From Welwitschia mirabilis (lineage: Eukaryota > Gnetophyta > Gnetopsida > Welwitschiales), in NCBI GenBank assembly GCA_051453625.1, contig JBOZIK010000001.1:91935605-91999604 (forward strand): a stretch of 64,000 nucleotides of DNA. Reading direction: 5' to 3'. Under the pieces are notes generated by a model, which saw only the letters and a program-made list of their open reading frames with translations, had not been told where the DNA came from and did no database searches. Both the position numbers and the translations under genes were made by a program. This document shows positions 43,091 through 55,970 of this stretch, piece after piece; within the stretch, counting starts at the first letter, position 1, and every line of letters starts with the position of its first letter.

Positions 43091-46000
43091 TTTATTATTA
43101 GGTTAAATGAATGAGGTCCTTAGATATTTATTACATTATCTACAATTTAAATATCAAGGTACATAGTATAAGAGGTACTCTAAATTCTCATACATTTCTT
43201 TTTTATTTTTACTAAGCGTTATAACATTGGGTTTCTAATAAGTAATATCCCATGAAATTATTAAAAATAGCAAAGATTATATCTCTACATTATTAATTAT
43301 AGCTATAATACCTTTTAAGTAATCATACATTATCATTTTATATGTGATTATGATGATAAAAAGATCTACATATGCTTTAAATAGTGTTTCTTCATCATAT
43401 TATGCAAAGGATATTTAATGAAATGTCTCACGAAGATAGCTTTAATGAGATTCATGACATTTATAAAAGTATCTTTAGTTTATGATATCTCATGAAAAGT
43501 TTGCCTTATTGGTGTTGTTATCATCATGTGAATTGACCTAGTAACTTATAGTCACAACTTATGTATCCAACTTATTATCTTTGTTATTTCAGCAGAATAC
43601 CTATCAAGACCTTTCATTACATGTTAAGCCTCTTTGTATCCCATTTATTTAGGATTCTAATTACTTGATTAATCATATTAAATAGATATTAACTTTGATA
43701 ATAATAGTAATTACTATATAATATGTTTATGTATGTATGCATATACCCATATGTCTTTAAAGATGTATTATATTATGAATAATAAACATAAGCCAAAGTT
43801 AATCATTTTTTAAATATTATTCAATTAAAAATTTTTATTAGAAATATATTTAGAAATAAATAAAAATAAAAATAAGAAGTTATTTTTTTCTATTTAAAAA
43901 ACAGTAGGTTCACATTTAAGATTGCTTAATAGATGCATCATTGGGGGGAATTGAAGATTAAAAAAATTACAACTAGATATTGTAACTATGTTAAAGGTAG
44001 TTCGTAGCAAAACTGATAGTAATTTTTAATAGAATGATAAATATATGTTAAAATTAACATGAGGGTAGTAATGCATAATGTACTTATTAAGGGTTAGCTC
44101 AACCTAATTAAGCAAGATGTGATAAGATTGATTTCAATAATGCCCTTGTATGGAAAAAATAATATTAAAAGGATGCCAATAGTGGATTTTATTTAATAAT
44201 GAAATTATTCAAATTAGAAATCAAGCATGGTTATATTTTCTAGCAAAACAATTAGTATCTACATTTGCATCAACTTTTAAAATATTAATAAAATCACTTT
44301 AAAGGATAATTTTTTCTTATCCAATATCAGGTATTAGTTGATAATACCATAAGTTTTAATATATTATTCTTTATGAATAGTTATTCATTATATAACCAAG
44401 TTTTATTCATCTTAAAGGTTAACCCAAAAACACTTTTATCACTTCCTAGGATTTGTTTTAAGAGGTAATGATATTATTAAATCTAAAGAATGCAACAATC
44501 ATTTACCAAATAGAAATGAATTACAAACTCCAAAATTACATAATATCCAAGTCCATAACGGAAAACATGTTATCTTATTGATTTATCTTATTTATTTAAT
44601 ATAATCATATAGCTTAATTTTAGACTAAATTTTGAAAAATGCATGTTAAAAGTTCTCTTAAGAAAATTAATAGTTCCTTTCTTAGTTTCAGAAAAGGGCA
44701 TTGAAGTAGACACTTTAAAAATAAAATCATGAGTAATATGTTTTCTTTAAGAATATTAATAAATTAAGGGATGTATAAGGAAAAATTTTATCTATAAAAG
44801 GTGTTGCATTATCTCTCATTAATTAGTGTTATCCCTTTATTCACCTATTACAAAAGAACATTGAAGTCATTTGGAATTATTCAAATAATTAAGATTTATT
44901 ATGCATAGTTGAGCCTATTAACCCACAATTTCAAGTTTTAATTTTATTGCCAAATGATATGCAAAAGATATGAATGAATGATAATAACTAAGTAATGTCC
45001 AAAATTTTACAAATGTTTATTCTATAAAAAGGAATAGCATATCCATCTAAAATAGTATACCATCTCAACAAGAATGAATGTAATACAAATTTTGTATTGT
45101 AGATAATGATAAGAGGGAAATAAAAATGTGAGAATCAAAGATTTGTATTTAAATATTAAATGGGTAATTAACTATAGCAAAATAGTAAATTAAAGATGGA
45201 TTGACAAAAGATGAGCTTTATTAACATAAGGAATTCACATAATTACAACTGTAGTAAGAATTCAAGACTATAAATGAACAAAGAATCTAAAGCAAAAGGT
45301 TGAAATGATTTTATTAATAGCCTTTACAAAATAGATGATGCTATGTGCTTTTATGAAACTTGTATTTTAGAATAGACTAGAATGCAACACTTATACTAGA
45401 ATTGTAAACAACAAGAATCTTTTACTAGGACTTCCTTTGTATTGTTGAATGAAATTATTAAAACTTTTATACTCAAGATCTTAACTATAGGACATGATTT
45501 TTAGAGGAGAAGCACATGAATCTTGGTAAATTAAAAGCCTTTTTAATCTAAACTTAATAATTATTTTTAAAAATAAATTCATGAACTCAAATTTAAAGAG
45601 GCAGAGAATCAAAAGAATAACTTTCTAGTGTAATGCTACTTGGAAATTCCTTTGGGCAAATTATTGTTTTACTTTGCTCAATAATTCCATGAATTCATGC
45701 TAACCTACTAAAGAAGCTTTTTAACCTTTTGGATGATCATTTTTTTATTTTCACTATGGAGATTTTTTGTTTCATTCTTTGAGGAATTCTTTAAAGGATC
45801 TTTTGATGATGCAAAGATATTATCCACCATAGAGAATAGTAGCATGGGAATAGGTAGAGACAGATGAGTTTTGGAGATAGTATCATGGTGAGAATAGATG
45901 TTGGAATCTACAAGAATGCCTACCTTTCTTATTATTTATTATTTCAATGTCATTTTAGTCTTCAGAGTAGAATTTGAATCAAATTTAAACTCTAGAATTT

Positions 46001-46760
46001 GGTTCCATTACTACAACTATAAAATTGTTATTTCCGCATTATAGGTAGAAATAAAGACAAATGAAAGAAACATTAAAGAAAGTATTATGTATTTACAATT
46101 GTCATCATGGATGTATTTGTATGGCTACTTCATTTTCCTGTTTCCTTTTTTTTAAAGATAAGATTAAACAAATTCATGAGATCATTAGGCTTTACTCCAA
46201 TTTAAGTATGAGCCTTATATCCCAGAAAGCTCCAAATGTAGGCATAGTTTCCTATAACTTCTAGCACTTATTTGAGAAGGAAAATAAAGCTTAAAATGTT
46301 GAGAGGGATCTTAATCTGAATAAAGATTTCTTGTCTTCTCTCAAATGAAGTAAGAATTTCATAATTCTTATTGAAACCTTTTCCTCCTCTATAACAAAAA
46401 CATCTTAAATCTAGAAATGTTTAGAAAACTAGATAGGACTTCATTTGAAAATAATTTCAATGCATGCTAATGAAGTTTGAAGCAAACTCTGTGTGATCTC
46501 TGAAGCATCTTAAAGTAACAAAGCATTAAAAAGATTTATTGAATCATGTCTTTCTAATGAAAAGAGAAAATAAAGATCTTGAAGAATCATATTCTCAATA
46601 ATCTCCCCTTTGCCACAAAAAGATTTATTTATTAAAAGAAATTACATTACTAGAAACTAATTACTGCTACTAAAAATTACTCTCCTTTAATAGTAAAATC
46701 ACAAAAAAAGATTACTTTTGTTTTATCTATATCAGAGATAGCTATCAAACATTATATATG

Positions 46761-46771
46761 ATTTCTCCCCC
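46761..46771 (-). other. Copia polypurine tract
   Basis: On the minus strand GGGGGAGAAAT follows the end of the RNase H region of the Copia fragment in unit A. It is lost at the left ends of units B and C, which begin just inside it. It primes plus-strand DNA in copia elements. Confidence 0.65.
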
Positions 46772-46773
46772 TT

Positions 46774-48590
46774 GATTTTAGTATCAAGGATGTGAAGTTT
46801 GCTATGAGGTTCTTGAAACTTGTTTTTGCTTACAGGCTTGTAAAAAATTTGCTAGCTAATCTTTAGGAGGACAATCGATCAATTATAACAAACCTTCTTC
46901 AACTTGGGTTCTCATAAAGTGATATTTTCCATTATGTGTTTTGTATGAAAATGTATAACAAAATTCTCAATAATAGAAATGGTATCTGGACTATCATAAA
47001 AGTGAAACATGTTTGTATAATGTAATGGTAAATTCAAAAAATAGTTTTTCAAGCTACATAATTTGTTGGGTTGTAGAATAAATAGTAATGTATTCTACTT
47101 CAATAGTAAAAAGAGTAATAGTTGCCTATTTTTGTTACTCCATGAAAATAAACTTCTTCCAAGCATCATGGCATATCTATAAGTGCTCTTATGATCATCC
47201 AAGCATCCTTCCTAATTAGCACCTATAAGGGCTTGCAAAATCAAATCATTATAAAAATTATAAAATAATCCAAATTCACAAGTCCCTTTTACATATTTCA
47301 AAACTAAGGGATGAAACATGAAACATGATATGATATTAATAGCAAATCAGATATTAGGACATGAAATGGTTAAATACATAAGTAATCCTGTAACTAACTA
47401 GTATAAATTTTTATCAGTTAGATTACCATCCATTTCTTTTATTAAATGTACATTTTTTGACATTAGAGTAGAGATGGGTTTATAGTCATGCATTTGAGAA
47501 TGATGTAGTATATCATTTGCATATTTTTCTTGACTAAAAAATGTGCTATCTTTTCTTTTTTTAATTTGGAAGCCTAAATAGTAAGTTAATTTCCAATATT
47601 AGACATTTTTTATTCATGTTTCATTGGCTCTTTAAATAATTGTATCAATTTCTCATTTGTATTGCCAAATATAATGTCATTAATATACATAAAAACAAAT
47701 AAAATTTTACCATTCTAATCTTTTCTATAAAGTGTATTATCAATAGATCATTTCATGTACTATCTTGTTTTAAACAAGATTTCACTCTTAAAAACCAAGT
47801 TCTAACTGCTTGTTTAAGACTATGCAAAGCTTTTGTTAATTTTAGAACATAATTTTCTTTGTCCAAATGTTGAAAACCTTTAGGTTGTTTAATGAAGATC
47901 TCTTCTTAGAGATAAGTATTTAAAAAGGCTGACTTTACATTTATTTACCAAATTATTAATTTTTTATTAGCTGCAAATGTAAGAAATGCACTTAACTTTT
48001 CCATCCTAGTCATAGGTATAAATGTTTCATCATGCTCTAATCCCTGCTTCTTGTACATATCCTTTGACTACACTTTAAACTTTGTATTTGTTTATTATGT
48101 CATCAAGGTTGTATTATTCCTCAAAATCCATCCTGTATGTATAATATTTTTGTTTTTTAAGAGGGATACTAATTCTCAATTATGGTCTTCCTCTATTTGT
48201 TGAATTTATTACTTCATTGAATCAATCCAATGTGTATACTTAAATGCACTCTTGTATTTTAGTAGATCTGGATGAGTATTAGAGATAAATATTCTATATC
48301 ACATATTTGGATATATAAACTTTCTTTGCAAATTGGCTTATGGGTAGACTCTTTTAATTTATGATGTTTCCTTCTTGTTATTATCGTGGAATTTAGATTT
48401 TCAATTATGTTGGACTTGTCATTATGTTTCAAAATCCTAGAATACTTAGATCAAGAAGGAAGCTTGAAGCATCATCTTATTTCTTCATCATAATAATCAT
48501 GTTGATCAGTGTTTTTAAAGAGGGCTTCATCTATTTCTGAATCCAAATTTGATGTTTCAAAATGTGTGGTATTTGTTGTACATGAATAAG
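46774..48590 (-). pseudogene. Copia RT and RNase H fragment in unit A
   Basis: Minus-strand reading from 48590: the end of the integrase region (DYYDEEIRCFKLPS), a linker (HKLKESTHKPI, about 48345-48375), and RT with LEWWNFICF and YIND where YVDD is usual (about 47672-47690). Then YYLGFQIKKRKDSTFF (about 47545-47590), and RNase H with GANXEGCLDDHKST (47160-47220), SWSNK (47120-47150) and TKHIMENI (46925-46950). Gag, protease and integrase core are absent at the right end, so the fragment was truncated before triplication. Stops are frequent; the polymerase site is changed. Confidence 0.8.
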
Positions 48591-50860
48591 TTTACTGATC
48601 TAAAGGAAAGTATTGTAATGTATTAACATGTACAAATTGGCATTCTGACTAATTTAAATAACTAATTAATATTAATTAATTACATTAATATAATTATTTT
48701 TATCATAAAAACATGTCTTCTATTGATATTCATAATAATTGTGAACTTATCATGTGTCCATGACATTTTCAGGTAAATTATGTTTAACTGAAAGACATGC
48801 TTAAAAATAAATATTATTGGAACTCAAATGCTAGTGTCTCCATCCAATACTACCGATGCTATTAATTCTTCTACACTAAATAGATTAAATATTACATTTC
48901 TAAATTGTTTTAAAAAATTAAATAAAATGTAGTTATGGATTAATTCAAATTTCACATCAAAAATAAATTGCATTCTTGATGATACATGGAGCTGATGACA
49001 AGGATTCATAGAATGACATGTGGCATTGCTAAGTAGGATGACAGTGGAGATTCTTGACTGTGATAATGATTGGTGACAACTGCAGCATCCAAGAGACAAG
49101 TATTGGTGTCTGAATAGGAATTTCTACAAATTAAAAAAGAATACAAAGTGTTTGATCTAATGTTATGATTATGTAACTATCCACCTAATGCTAGAACCTA
49201 ATAGCTTGTAATCACTCCTTTCCACCATATCTTCCTATAAAAGGCCCTTAAACCCTTCATTATATCATCTTTGGCTTTGGAGAATTGGAAAACCTTAGAC
49301 TATCAATCATGATAATTTTCTAAGCAACTCTTTAATTGAGTGAACTGATCTTTGAGGATTGTTGAGAAGTTCTTGTTTAATCCTTCTTTCTTTATTGTAA
49401 AGTATTCTTTTTTTTTTGTAATACGAAAATTGTTATTTTTTATTTCAATTCATGAGTCACATTATAGTTGAAATGATGAAGTAGCAACTTAGTCATTAAA
49501 CTTATTTGCATTTGAGTGAGCTCTTTTAAATGCTTAATTTAGGTCTTTTAACTTTATAGATTTTAAGTGCTTAGAGTCCTTGATTTCTATTATTGATTAA
49601 AGCTTTAAAGATTAAGTTACAATTGAGTTCACCATCACCCATATGGCAGATAAGATTATGTTATCATGATTTTAGAAAAAACACTTGATGGTTTTAAATG
49701 TATTGCAAAAAGGTGTTATACAACATTAGAGTAAAGGATTACTTAAAAACAGACTGGTGATACCTTAAAACTAGCTTGCTTTCCTCCTCTCTCAAGTTGA
49801 AGTTCAAACATAACTCTGAAATTACCTCTTTCTCTTCTTTCCTCTTCTTCTTTTCATTGTAACTTGCATTAAGTTTAAGTTAGTGTAAAACGTTTGAACC
49901 ACTACCCATGTTATCCTTGTGGAAGAATGGTAACTAAGTATAACCTTACTTTTAAATTCAGATGTTGTAAAATATTAAACAGATTTTATCATCATTATCA
50001 TGGATAATGACATGATAGTAGCTCAAAGAAGCACTCCTTTACCATTTTGCAAAGTTCATAGTTTATGCTTTTACAGTGATGGGTACTTGTTTTCTCTAGT
50101 GATACCTGAACTAGTCCATTTTTCATTTCTTTTGTTTCTTTAGTTTCTCCTCCAGTGGTTGGTACTGGTCATTCTAGTGAAACCCTAACTAGTCCAGCTT
50201 ATTTTAAGTTTATTTTTTATTTCATTCTAACTTGTTTTATGTAGGTATGATGTTTTGTTACAGATTATCTTAGGGGTAAAAACTTAAAAAAACTTAAAAA
50301 ATTTTAATTAACTTTACATTACCTTACACACCTATTGTGTTCTTTTGTGTTTTTATAGTTTCAATTTCTATAATTTCACTGTGAATAAAACATTAAAATC
50401 CTTAAAAGTTTTTGCAGGATTTTATTTGATTTTATTTATGTTTTTTGTTTAAGTTTTATTTTTTTGTGACCCTGTTATGACAATTGTTCTGCACGCGTCT
50501 TGTGAACCTCTGTATAAAAACTGAAACTATAATTTAAAACTAGACCAACATCACTACCTATTCTTACTAGTGCTGTAATCCTTTCTTCCTAGAATGCCAT
50601 TAGTTTTTTACTAGACATTTTGTATAGACCCTTAAACCTCTATATCCTATAGGCCCTATGAAAATCTAATTCAAAGCTTGTGTGAAACTTGTTTTTACAT
50701 GCATAAGACCCATGATGAGTCTGGTAGATTAATTCATAATAATATGAACCCCTATACCAATCATGAAAGAATGTAAGATCTTAAATCCCAAAATGGAAAT
50801 CAACCCCTTACAAATTCCCAGTAAGAGAAAGCCTCCTCCTTTCAAGAAAATCCAAACAAT
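48591..50860 (+). mobile_element. Family X leader and gag start, copy in unit A
   Basis: A plus-strand TATA box (CTATAAAAGG, 49235-49244) follows an ACATGTGG block (about 49018). Then come a pyrimidine-rich stretch (TTCTTTCTTTATTG), a T-run (49409-49418), a long AT-rich leader and two stem-capable motifs (50076-50195). A short protein-like end (NPKMEINPLQIPSKRKPPP, about 50787-50845) is cut at the unit boundary. It is probably the LTR plus 5' leader of an LTR element; no PBS was found. Confidence 0.5.
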
Positions 50861-52240
50861 GATTTTGATATCAAGGATGTAAAGTTTACTTTGAGGTTCT
50901 TGAAACTTGTTCTTTTTAAAGGCTTGGTAAAAAATTTTCTAGTTGATCTTTAGGAGGGAATCGACTAATTATAAGAAACCTTCTTCAACTTGGATGCTCA
51001 TAAAGTAACATTTTCTATTAATGTATTTTGTATGAGAATGGCTAATAGAATTTTCAGATATAGAAATGGTAGCTTGACTATCACTAAAAGATGAAATATG
51101 TTTGTATAATGGAATGGTAAATTCAAAAAATAGTTTTTCAAGATAGATAGTCTATTGGATTATAGAATGAATAGTAGTGTATTCTACTTCAATAGTAAAA
51201 AGAGTAATAGTTGCTTGCTTTTTATTACTCCATGAAAATAAAATTCTTTTAAGCATTATGACATATCTATAAGTGCTCTTACAATCATCCAAGCATCCTT
51301 CCCAATCAGCACCTACAAGGGCTTGCAGAATCAAATCATTATCAAAATTATAAAATAATCCAAATTCACAAGTTCATTTTACATATTTCAAAATTCTTTT
51401 TACAACTACAATATGTAAATTTGAGAGATTAAGCATAAAACATGACATGATATTAATAGAAAATTGGATATTAGGACATGAAATGGTTAAATACATAAGT
51501 GATTCTATAACTAAATGTTATAAATATTCATTAGTTAGATCAACATTCATTTTGTTTATTAAGTATACATTTGTTAATATTGGATTAGAGATGGGTTTGT
51601 AGTCATGCATTTAAAAATGATGTAGCATATCATTTGCATATTTTTCTTGACTCAAAAATGTGCTATCTTTTATTTTTGTGATTTGGAAGCCTAAATACTA
51701 AGTTAATTTTTCAAGATCAGACATTTTCAATTCATGTTTCATTGGCTCTTTAAATAATTGTATCAACTTCTCATTTGTACCGTAAATATAATGTCATTAA
51801 TATAAATAAAAACGACTAAAATTTCATCATTCCAATCCTTTCTATAAACTGTATTATCACTAGATCATTTCATGCACTATGTTATTTTAAATAAGATTCC
51901 AAGCATGAAAACCAAGTTTTAGATGCTTGTTTAAGATTGTATAGATATTTTTTTAATTTTAGAACATAATTTTATTTGCCCAAATGTTGGAAGCATTTAG
52001 GATATTTAATGAAAACCTCTTCTTAGAGATAACATTTATGTGCCAAGTTGTTATATTTTTTATTGGCTACAAAAGTAAGAAATGCATATAACATTTCCAT
52101 CTTAGCCATAAGTGCAAATTTTTCATCATGATATAATCCCTAATTCTCATACATATCCTTTAACTAAAAGTTGCACTTTATACTTGTTTATTATGTCATT
52201 AGGGTTTTATTTAGTTCTAAAAATCCATCTTATATATATA
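50861..52240 (-). pseudogene. Copia RT/RNase H fragment in unit B, left part
   Basis: Homologous to 46774-48130. RNase H is clearest: ALVGADWEGCLDDCKSTYRY (51255-51320) and LFSWSNKKQATI (51215-51250). RT shows YIND near 51790-51801, and LGFQI is weaker. The frame continues beyond LINE-3 at 57066. As in unit A the polymerase Asp pair is changed. Confidence 0.78.
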
Positions 52241-52305
52241 AGGGGATATTAATTAGAGACAAAGGAAAACATCAGATATGGTAAGCGATCTTAACTTTCC
52301 TTTTC

Positions 52306-55300
52306 ATGACTATTTCTTGGAATTGCAGAGGCCTTGAAAATGGTCAAAAAATTTCCTGCCTTTGGATCTCCTAAAGGACTCACTAGTTTCTATGTGTCTT
52401 TTTTGAGAAATAAATCTTTATTCTCTAAAAACTACTCATTTTTATGTAAAATTTCCTTGGTCCTTCATTTTGATTCCAAGTATGGGCATAAAAAGAGGAT
52501 TGATATCTTTTGGAAGCATGGTAACATATCTACTATTAGCAAGAGTAATAACCACCTTACTAGGGATTGGATTTTTAATGATCAAAAGAGAAGAACCACA
52601 AACTTTTATGGGACTTAGGTTTGATCTTCAATGCCTTCAGTGCATTATGTTAGATTTTTTAGATATCATTATAGGTGACTTTAATCAAATCCTTAGTCCC
52701 TATGAGAAGCTTGCTAATGTTCCTAATCTCTTCACTATTGATGTTTTTTTTGATTTTATTAATCAGTATAGACTCAGAGATCTTTCTCTTCATGATGCTT
52801 CCTATACTTAAAGTAATGTCAGGGAAGGTAAAAATCTTGTTATGTCAAGAATTATTAGATGTTTAGTTAAAAACTATAATTAGCATTTCTTTCACAAAGC
52901 AAGAGCTAGATTCTTTTCCTATCATGGGCATAAAATCCTCACAATGAACTCCCCTTAAAAGAAATCTCTCTTCTATTTTTAGCACTGCTGGTTAAAAGAT
53001 TCAAACTGCATTAAATGGGTCAATCATATTTGGAATACTCTGGTAAAAGATAATGCTATGTATAGATTGTTTCGAAAGATCAAATTTTAAGGCATGAATC
53101 AATTACTTAGAAGAAATGATTAAATGATTCCTTTAGTAACACTAAAAATCAATTATTAGAGGAGCTAAGAGTTATCTAAAGGCACGATAAAACCATCAGT
53201 TATGATTCAGGTTATGCAAAGAATCTTATATCTCAAATTCATGATATATCTTATAAGGAAGAAACTTATTGGAAATAATGATTTAGAATCTAATGGCTTA
53301 AACAAGGGGACCATAATACAAAATTCTTCTTCTAGCCAGTGAATAGACACATGGAGAAAAATAGTACACAATGAGGTATGTCTATAATGGGTTGTAAGTC
53401 TAATGCACAGATTGCTAATTTCTTCATTCCATATTTTCAAAATTTGTTTATAGAGAAGTCAGTGGTTCTTAACAGCATTTCAGTTGGTTCTCCTATCACT
53501 GTAGATTAATAATGTTATTTAAGTCAAAGAGTCATAGAGGAGGAAATATAAAACACCATCTACTCCATGGAAAAGAACAAGGTATCAGGTCCTGATGGCT
53601 TTACTATAAAGTTCTATTAGACTTTTTCGGATATCATCAAAGTTAATGTTTGTGATGCCATTCAAGAAACATTCAAGAAAGGTACTTTTTACAAACCCTT
53701 CAATGATACTCTTCTCACTCTTATTCCTAAAATAGAAGATGCAGAAAGCCCTTACTAATATAGGAGAATTAGTCTTTGTAATGTTTTCTATAAGATTTGC
53801 ATTAAGATTATTATAGATAAGTTTAAAGTGCTTCTCCTACATATTATATTCCTGTTCCAATCTGATTTTATTTTAGGAAGAGTTATTCATGATAATACAA
53901 TCCGAGCTAATGAAATCTTTCATCTGCATCACAAAAGATAGAAACTTGCAATGTTTCTTAAGCTTAATATAGCTAAAGTGTTTGATATGGTCGAGTGGAA
54001 AATAGTAGACTATGTGTTACAGGAGTGCAATGTACCCGTGCCCCTTAGGCATCTTATTTACTTCTGTATCTCAATCCCAAACTTATTTGTTATGGTCAAT
54101 GGGGAGAGATATAGCTACTTTTAGAGTAGCAGCAGCCTGTATTAAGATGACCCTATTTCTCCATATCTTTTTATTCTAATAATGGATTCCTTAGTTCATC
54201 TCTTCATTCAAAATCAGAATTAGATTTCTATCACTAAGCTAGCTCCTTCATATTCCATCCTTTAGTTCATAGATAACACTCTTTTTTATCTAGACTTCAG
54301 CCTCCCTATGGCAAGAAATACTTGCAATTTATTAAATAAGTTTCATTATTTCTTAGATCTTGTAATAAATTATAAAAAATCAAAACTCTTCCTCATTAAC
54401 ACTCCTTAAGCAAGAAAGATAACTATCTCTCAGGTTTTCTAGTGTTTGTAAGCCATGTTTCCTAATGCCTATCTTGGTCTTTCTTTCGATTCAGATCAAA
54501 TTGTTGATAATATTTGGTGTTCTTTGGTAAGAAAAATTATAGCTCAGATAACTAGATGTAAAAACAAACTTGTATCAAGTGTATGAAAAGTTCTCCTTGC
54601 CAAATCTTTCTTAATAAGTGTGACTATTTATCCCACTAGTTGCTTTTTTATAACTAGAAAGTATGTCATCATGCTAGATAACATTATTCGAGATTTCATT
54701 TGGTTGGATGGCAAGTTCCACAAGGGGCTTCATCTTATAAACTTTGAACAAATTGACATGCCAAAGAAAGCAGGTGATCTAGGCATTAAAAACATTATGG
54801 ATATAAGTAAATGTATTCTTGATAAGCACTATTATAGATTTCTGTCCGATAACAACATTCTCTAGGTTAAATTCTTCAAAGAAGATAATGATGATAAAGC
54901 AAGGCATTCTAATTTATGAAAGAACATGATCTATTCTACTAAAGAGATTTGACCTCNNNNNNNNNNNNNNNNNNNNNNNNNNNNNNNNNNNNNNNNNNNN
55001 NNNNNNNNNNNNNNNNNNNNNNNNNNNNNNNNNNNNNNNNNNNNNNNNNNNNNNNNNNNNNNNNNNNNNNNNNNNNNNNNNNNNNNNNNNNNNNNNNNNN
55101 NNNNNNNNNNNNNNNNNNNNNNNNNNNNNNNNNNNNNNNNNNNNNNNNNNNNNNNNNNNNNNNNNNNNNNNNNNNNNNNNNNNNNNNNNNNNNNNNNNNN
55201 NNNNNNNNNNNNNNNNNNNNNNNNNNNNNNNNNNNNNNNNNNNNNNNNNNNNNNNNNNNNNNNNNNNNNNNNNNNNNNNNNNNNNNNNNNNNNNNNNNNN

Positions 55301-55790
55301 NNNNNNNNNNNNNNNNNNNNNNNNNNNNNNNNNNNNNNNNNNNNNNNNNNNNNNNNNNNNNNNNNNNNNNNNNNNNNNNNNNNNNNNNNNNNNNNNNNNN
55401 NNNNNNNNNNNNNNNNNNNNNNNNNNNNNNNNNNNNNNNNNNNNNNNNNNNNNNNNNNNNNNNNNNNNNNNNNNNNNNNNNNNNNNNNNAAGGATATATT
55501 TCCATAGTAGATAAGCTTATTCAAAGAAATTTAAGAGTTGATCAAGATTATCCAATGTGCCATGAAGATAATGAGTTTCAAAGTCATCTTTTCATTTAAT
55601 GTGCTATTACGAAAGATCTCTAGAAGGAGCTAAATATATCTCCTCCTTCTCACATTAGCTTAGAGAGCTTCACTTATTTTAGGATAAATGCCTTCATGAT
55701 TATTAGTGCTTGGCTTTTATAGAAGCATAAATGCAACATTATCTTTTAGTGGAAAAAATTATCCATCCCATAGTTGAAATTCAAAATTAT
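52306..55790 (+). pseudogene. LINE-3 ORF2: endonuclease and reverse transcriptase
   Basis: The start MTISWNCRGLEN at 52306 is the classic first endonuclease motif of plant L1. GDFNQILSPYEK lies at 52674-52710. RT: KVSGPDGFTIKFY (53580-53620), LLTLIPKIEDAES (53710-53750), FQSDFILGRVIHDN (53855-53900), then AKVFDMVEW (53972-53998), DPISPYLFIL (54146-54176) and FIDNTLFY (54260-54283, FADD expected). AYLGLSFDSD (54468-54497) and FIWLDGKFHKGLHLINFEQ (54698-54754) follow. After the gap, the zinc finger reads YPMCHEDNEFQSHLF..C (55550-55605), with Tyr for the first Cys. It ends near 55790. Stops and the lost Asp make it inactive. Confidence 0.85.
54957..55489. other. Assembly gap, 533 N, in LINE-3 ORF2
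   Basis: It falls between the thumb-like C-terminal region and the zinc finger, where plant L1 proteins normally have about 150-200 residues, so the gap size is plausible without any insert. Confidence 0.85.
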
Positions 55791-55970
55791 TAGACAAATT
55801 AAAGAATTGAATTAAATCTAGTTCTATAAGAATTATGGTAGTCTAAACCCTATAAACAAAATCGTGCCCGATTTGCATAAGAATGCACAATAGAGAACAT
55901 CAAAAATGCACTGAAGAGAAGCATCTAAACTGCACCTAGTAGCCGTTATAATAGTAATGCACCAAAAGAT

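Larger units (their letters stand above)
40331..46760. other. Long AT-rich stretch without recognised genes
   Basis: I scanned both strands and saw no secure domain. A 31-N gap lies at 41898-41928. The 41560-41900 part has an LTR-like look (TCTAAGGGGGCAC, near 41580) but no ends could be fixed. A minus-strand purine tract, GGCAAAGGGGAGATTATTG (about 46594-46612), resembles a copia polypurine tract with an LTR start and hints at another 3' end there. A 67-codon frame at 46061-46264 matches nothing known to me. Confidence 0.4.
46774..50860. repeat. Composite tandem unit A (4,087 bp)
   Basis: This is the first of three head-to-tail copies. The left half is a minus-strand Copia RT/RNase H fragment; the right half is the plus-strand leader of family X. 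It ends ...TCCAAACAAT, joined directly to GATTTTGATATCAAGG of unit B; the same join recurs between B and C. Unit A alone keeps the Copia polypurine tract on its left. Confidence 0.85.

Noticed and set aside
46592-46615. Polypurine tract and LTR start of another minus-strand copia element
   Set aside because: The tract is suggestive, but no coding belongs to it and no LTR end could be fixed, so it is only mentioned in the region entry.
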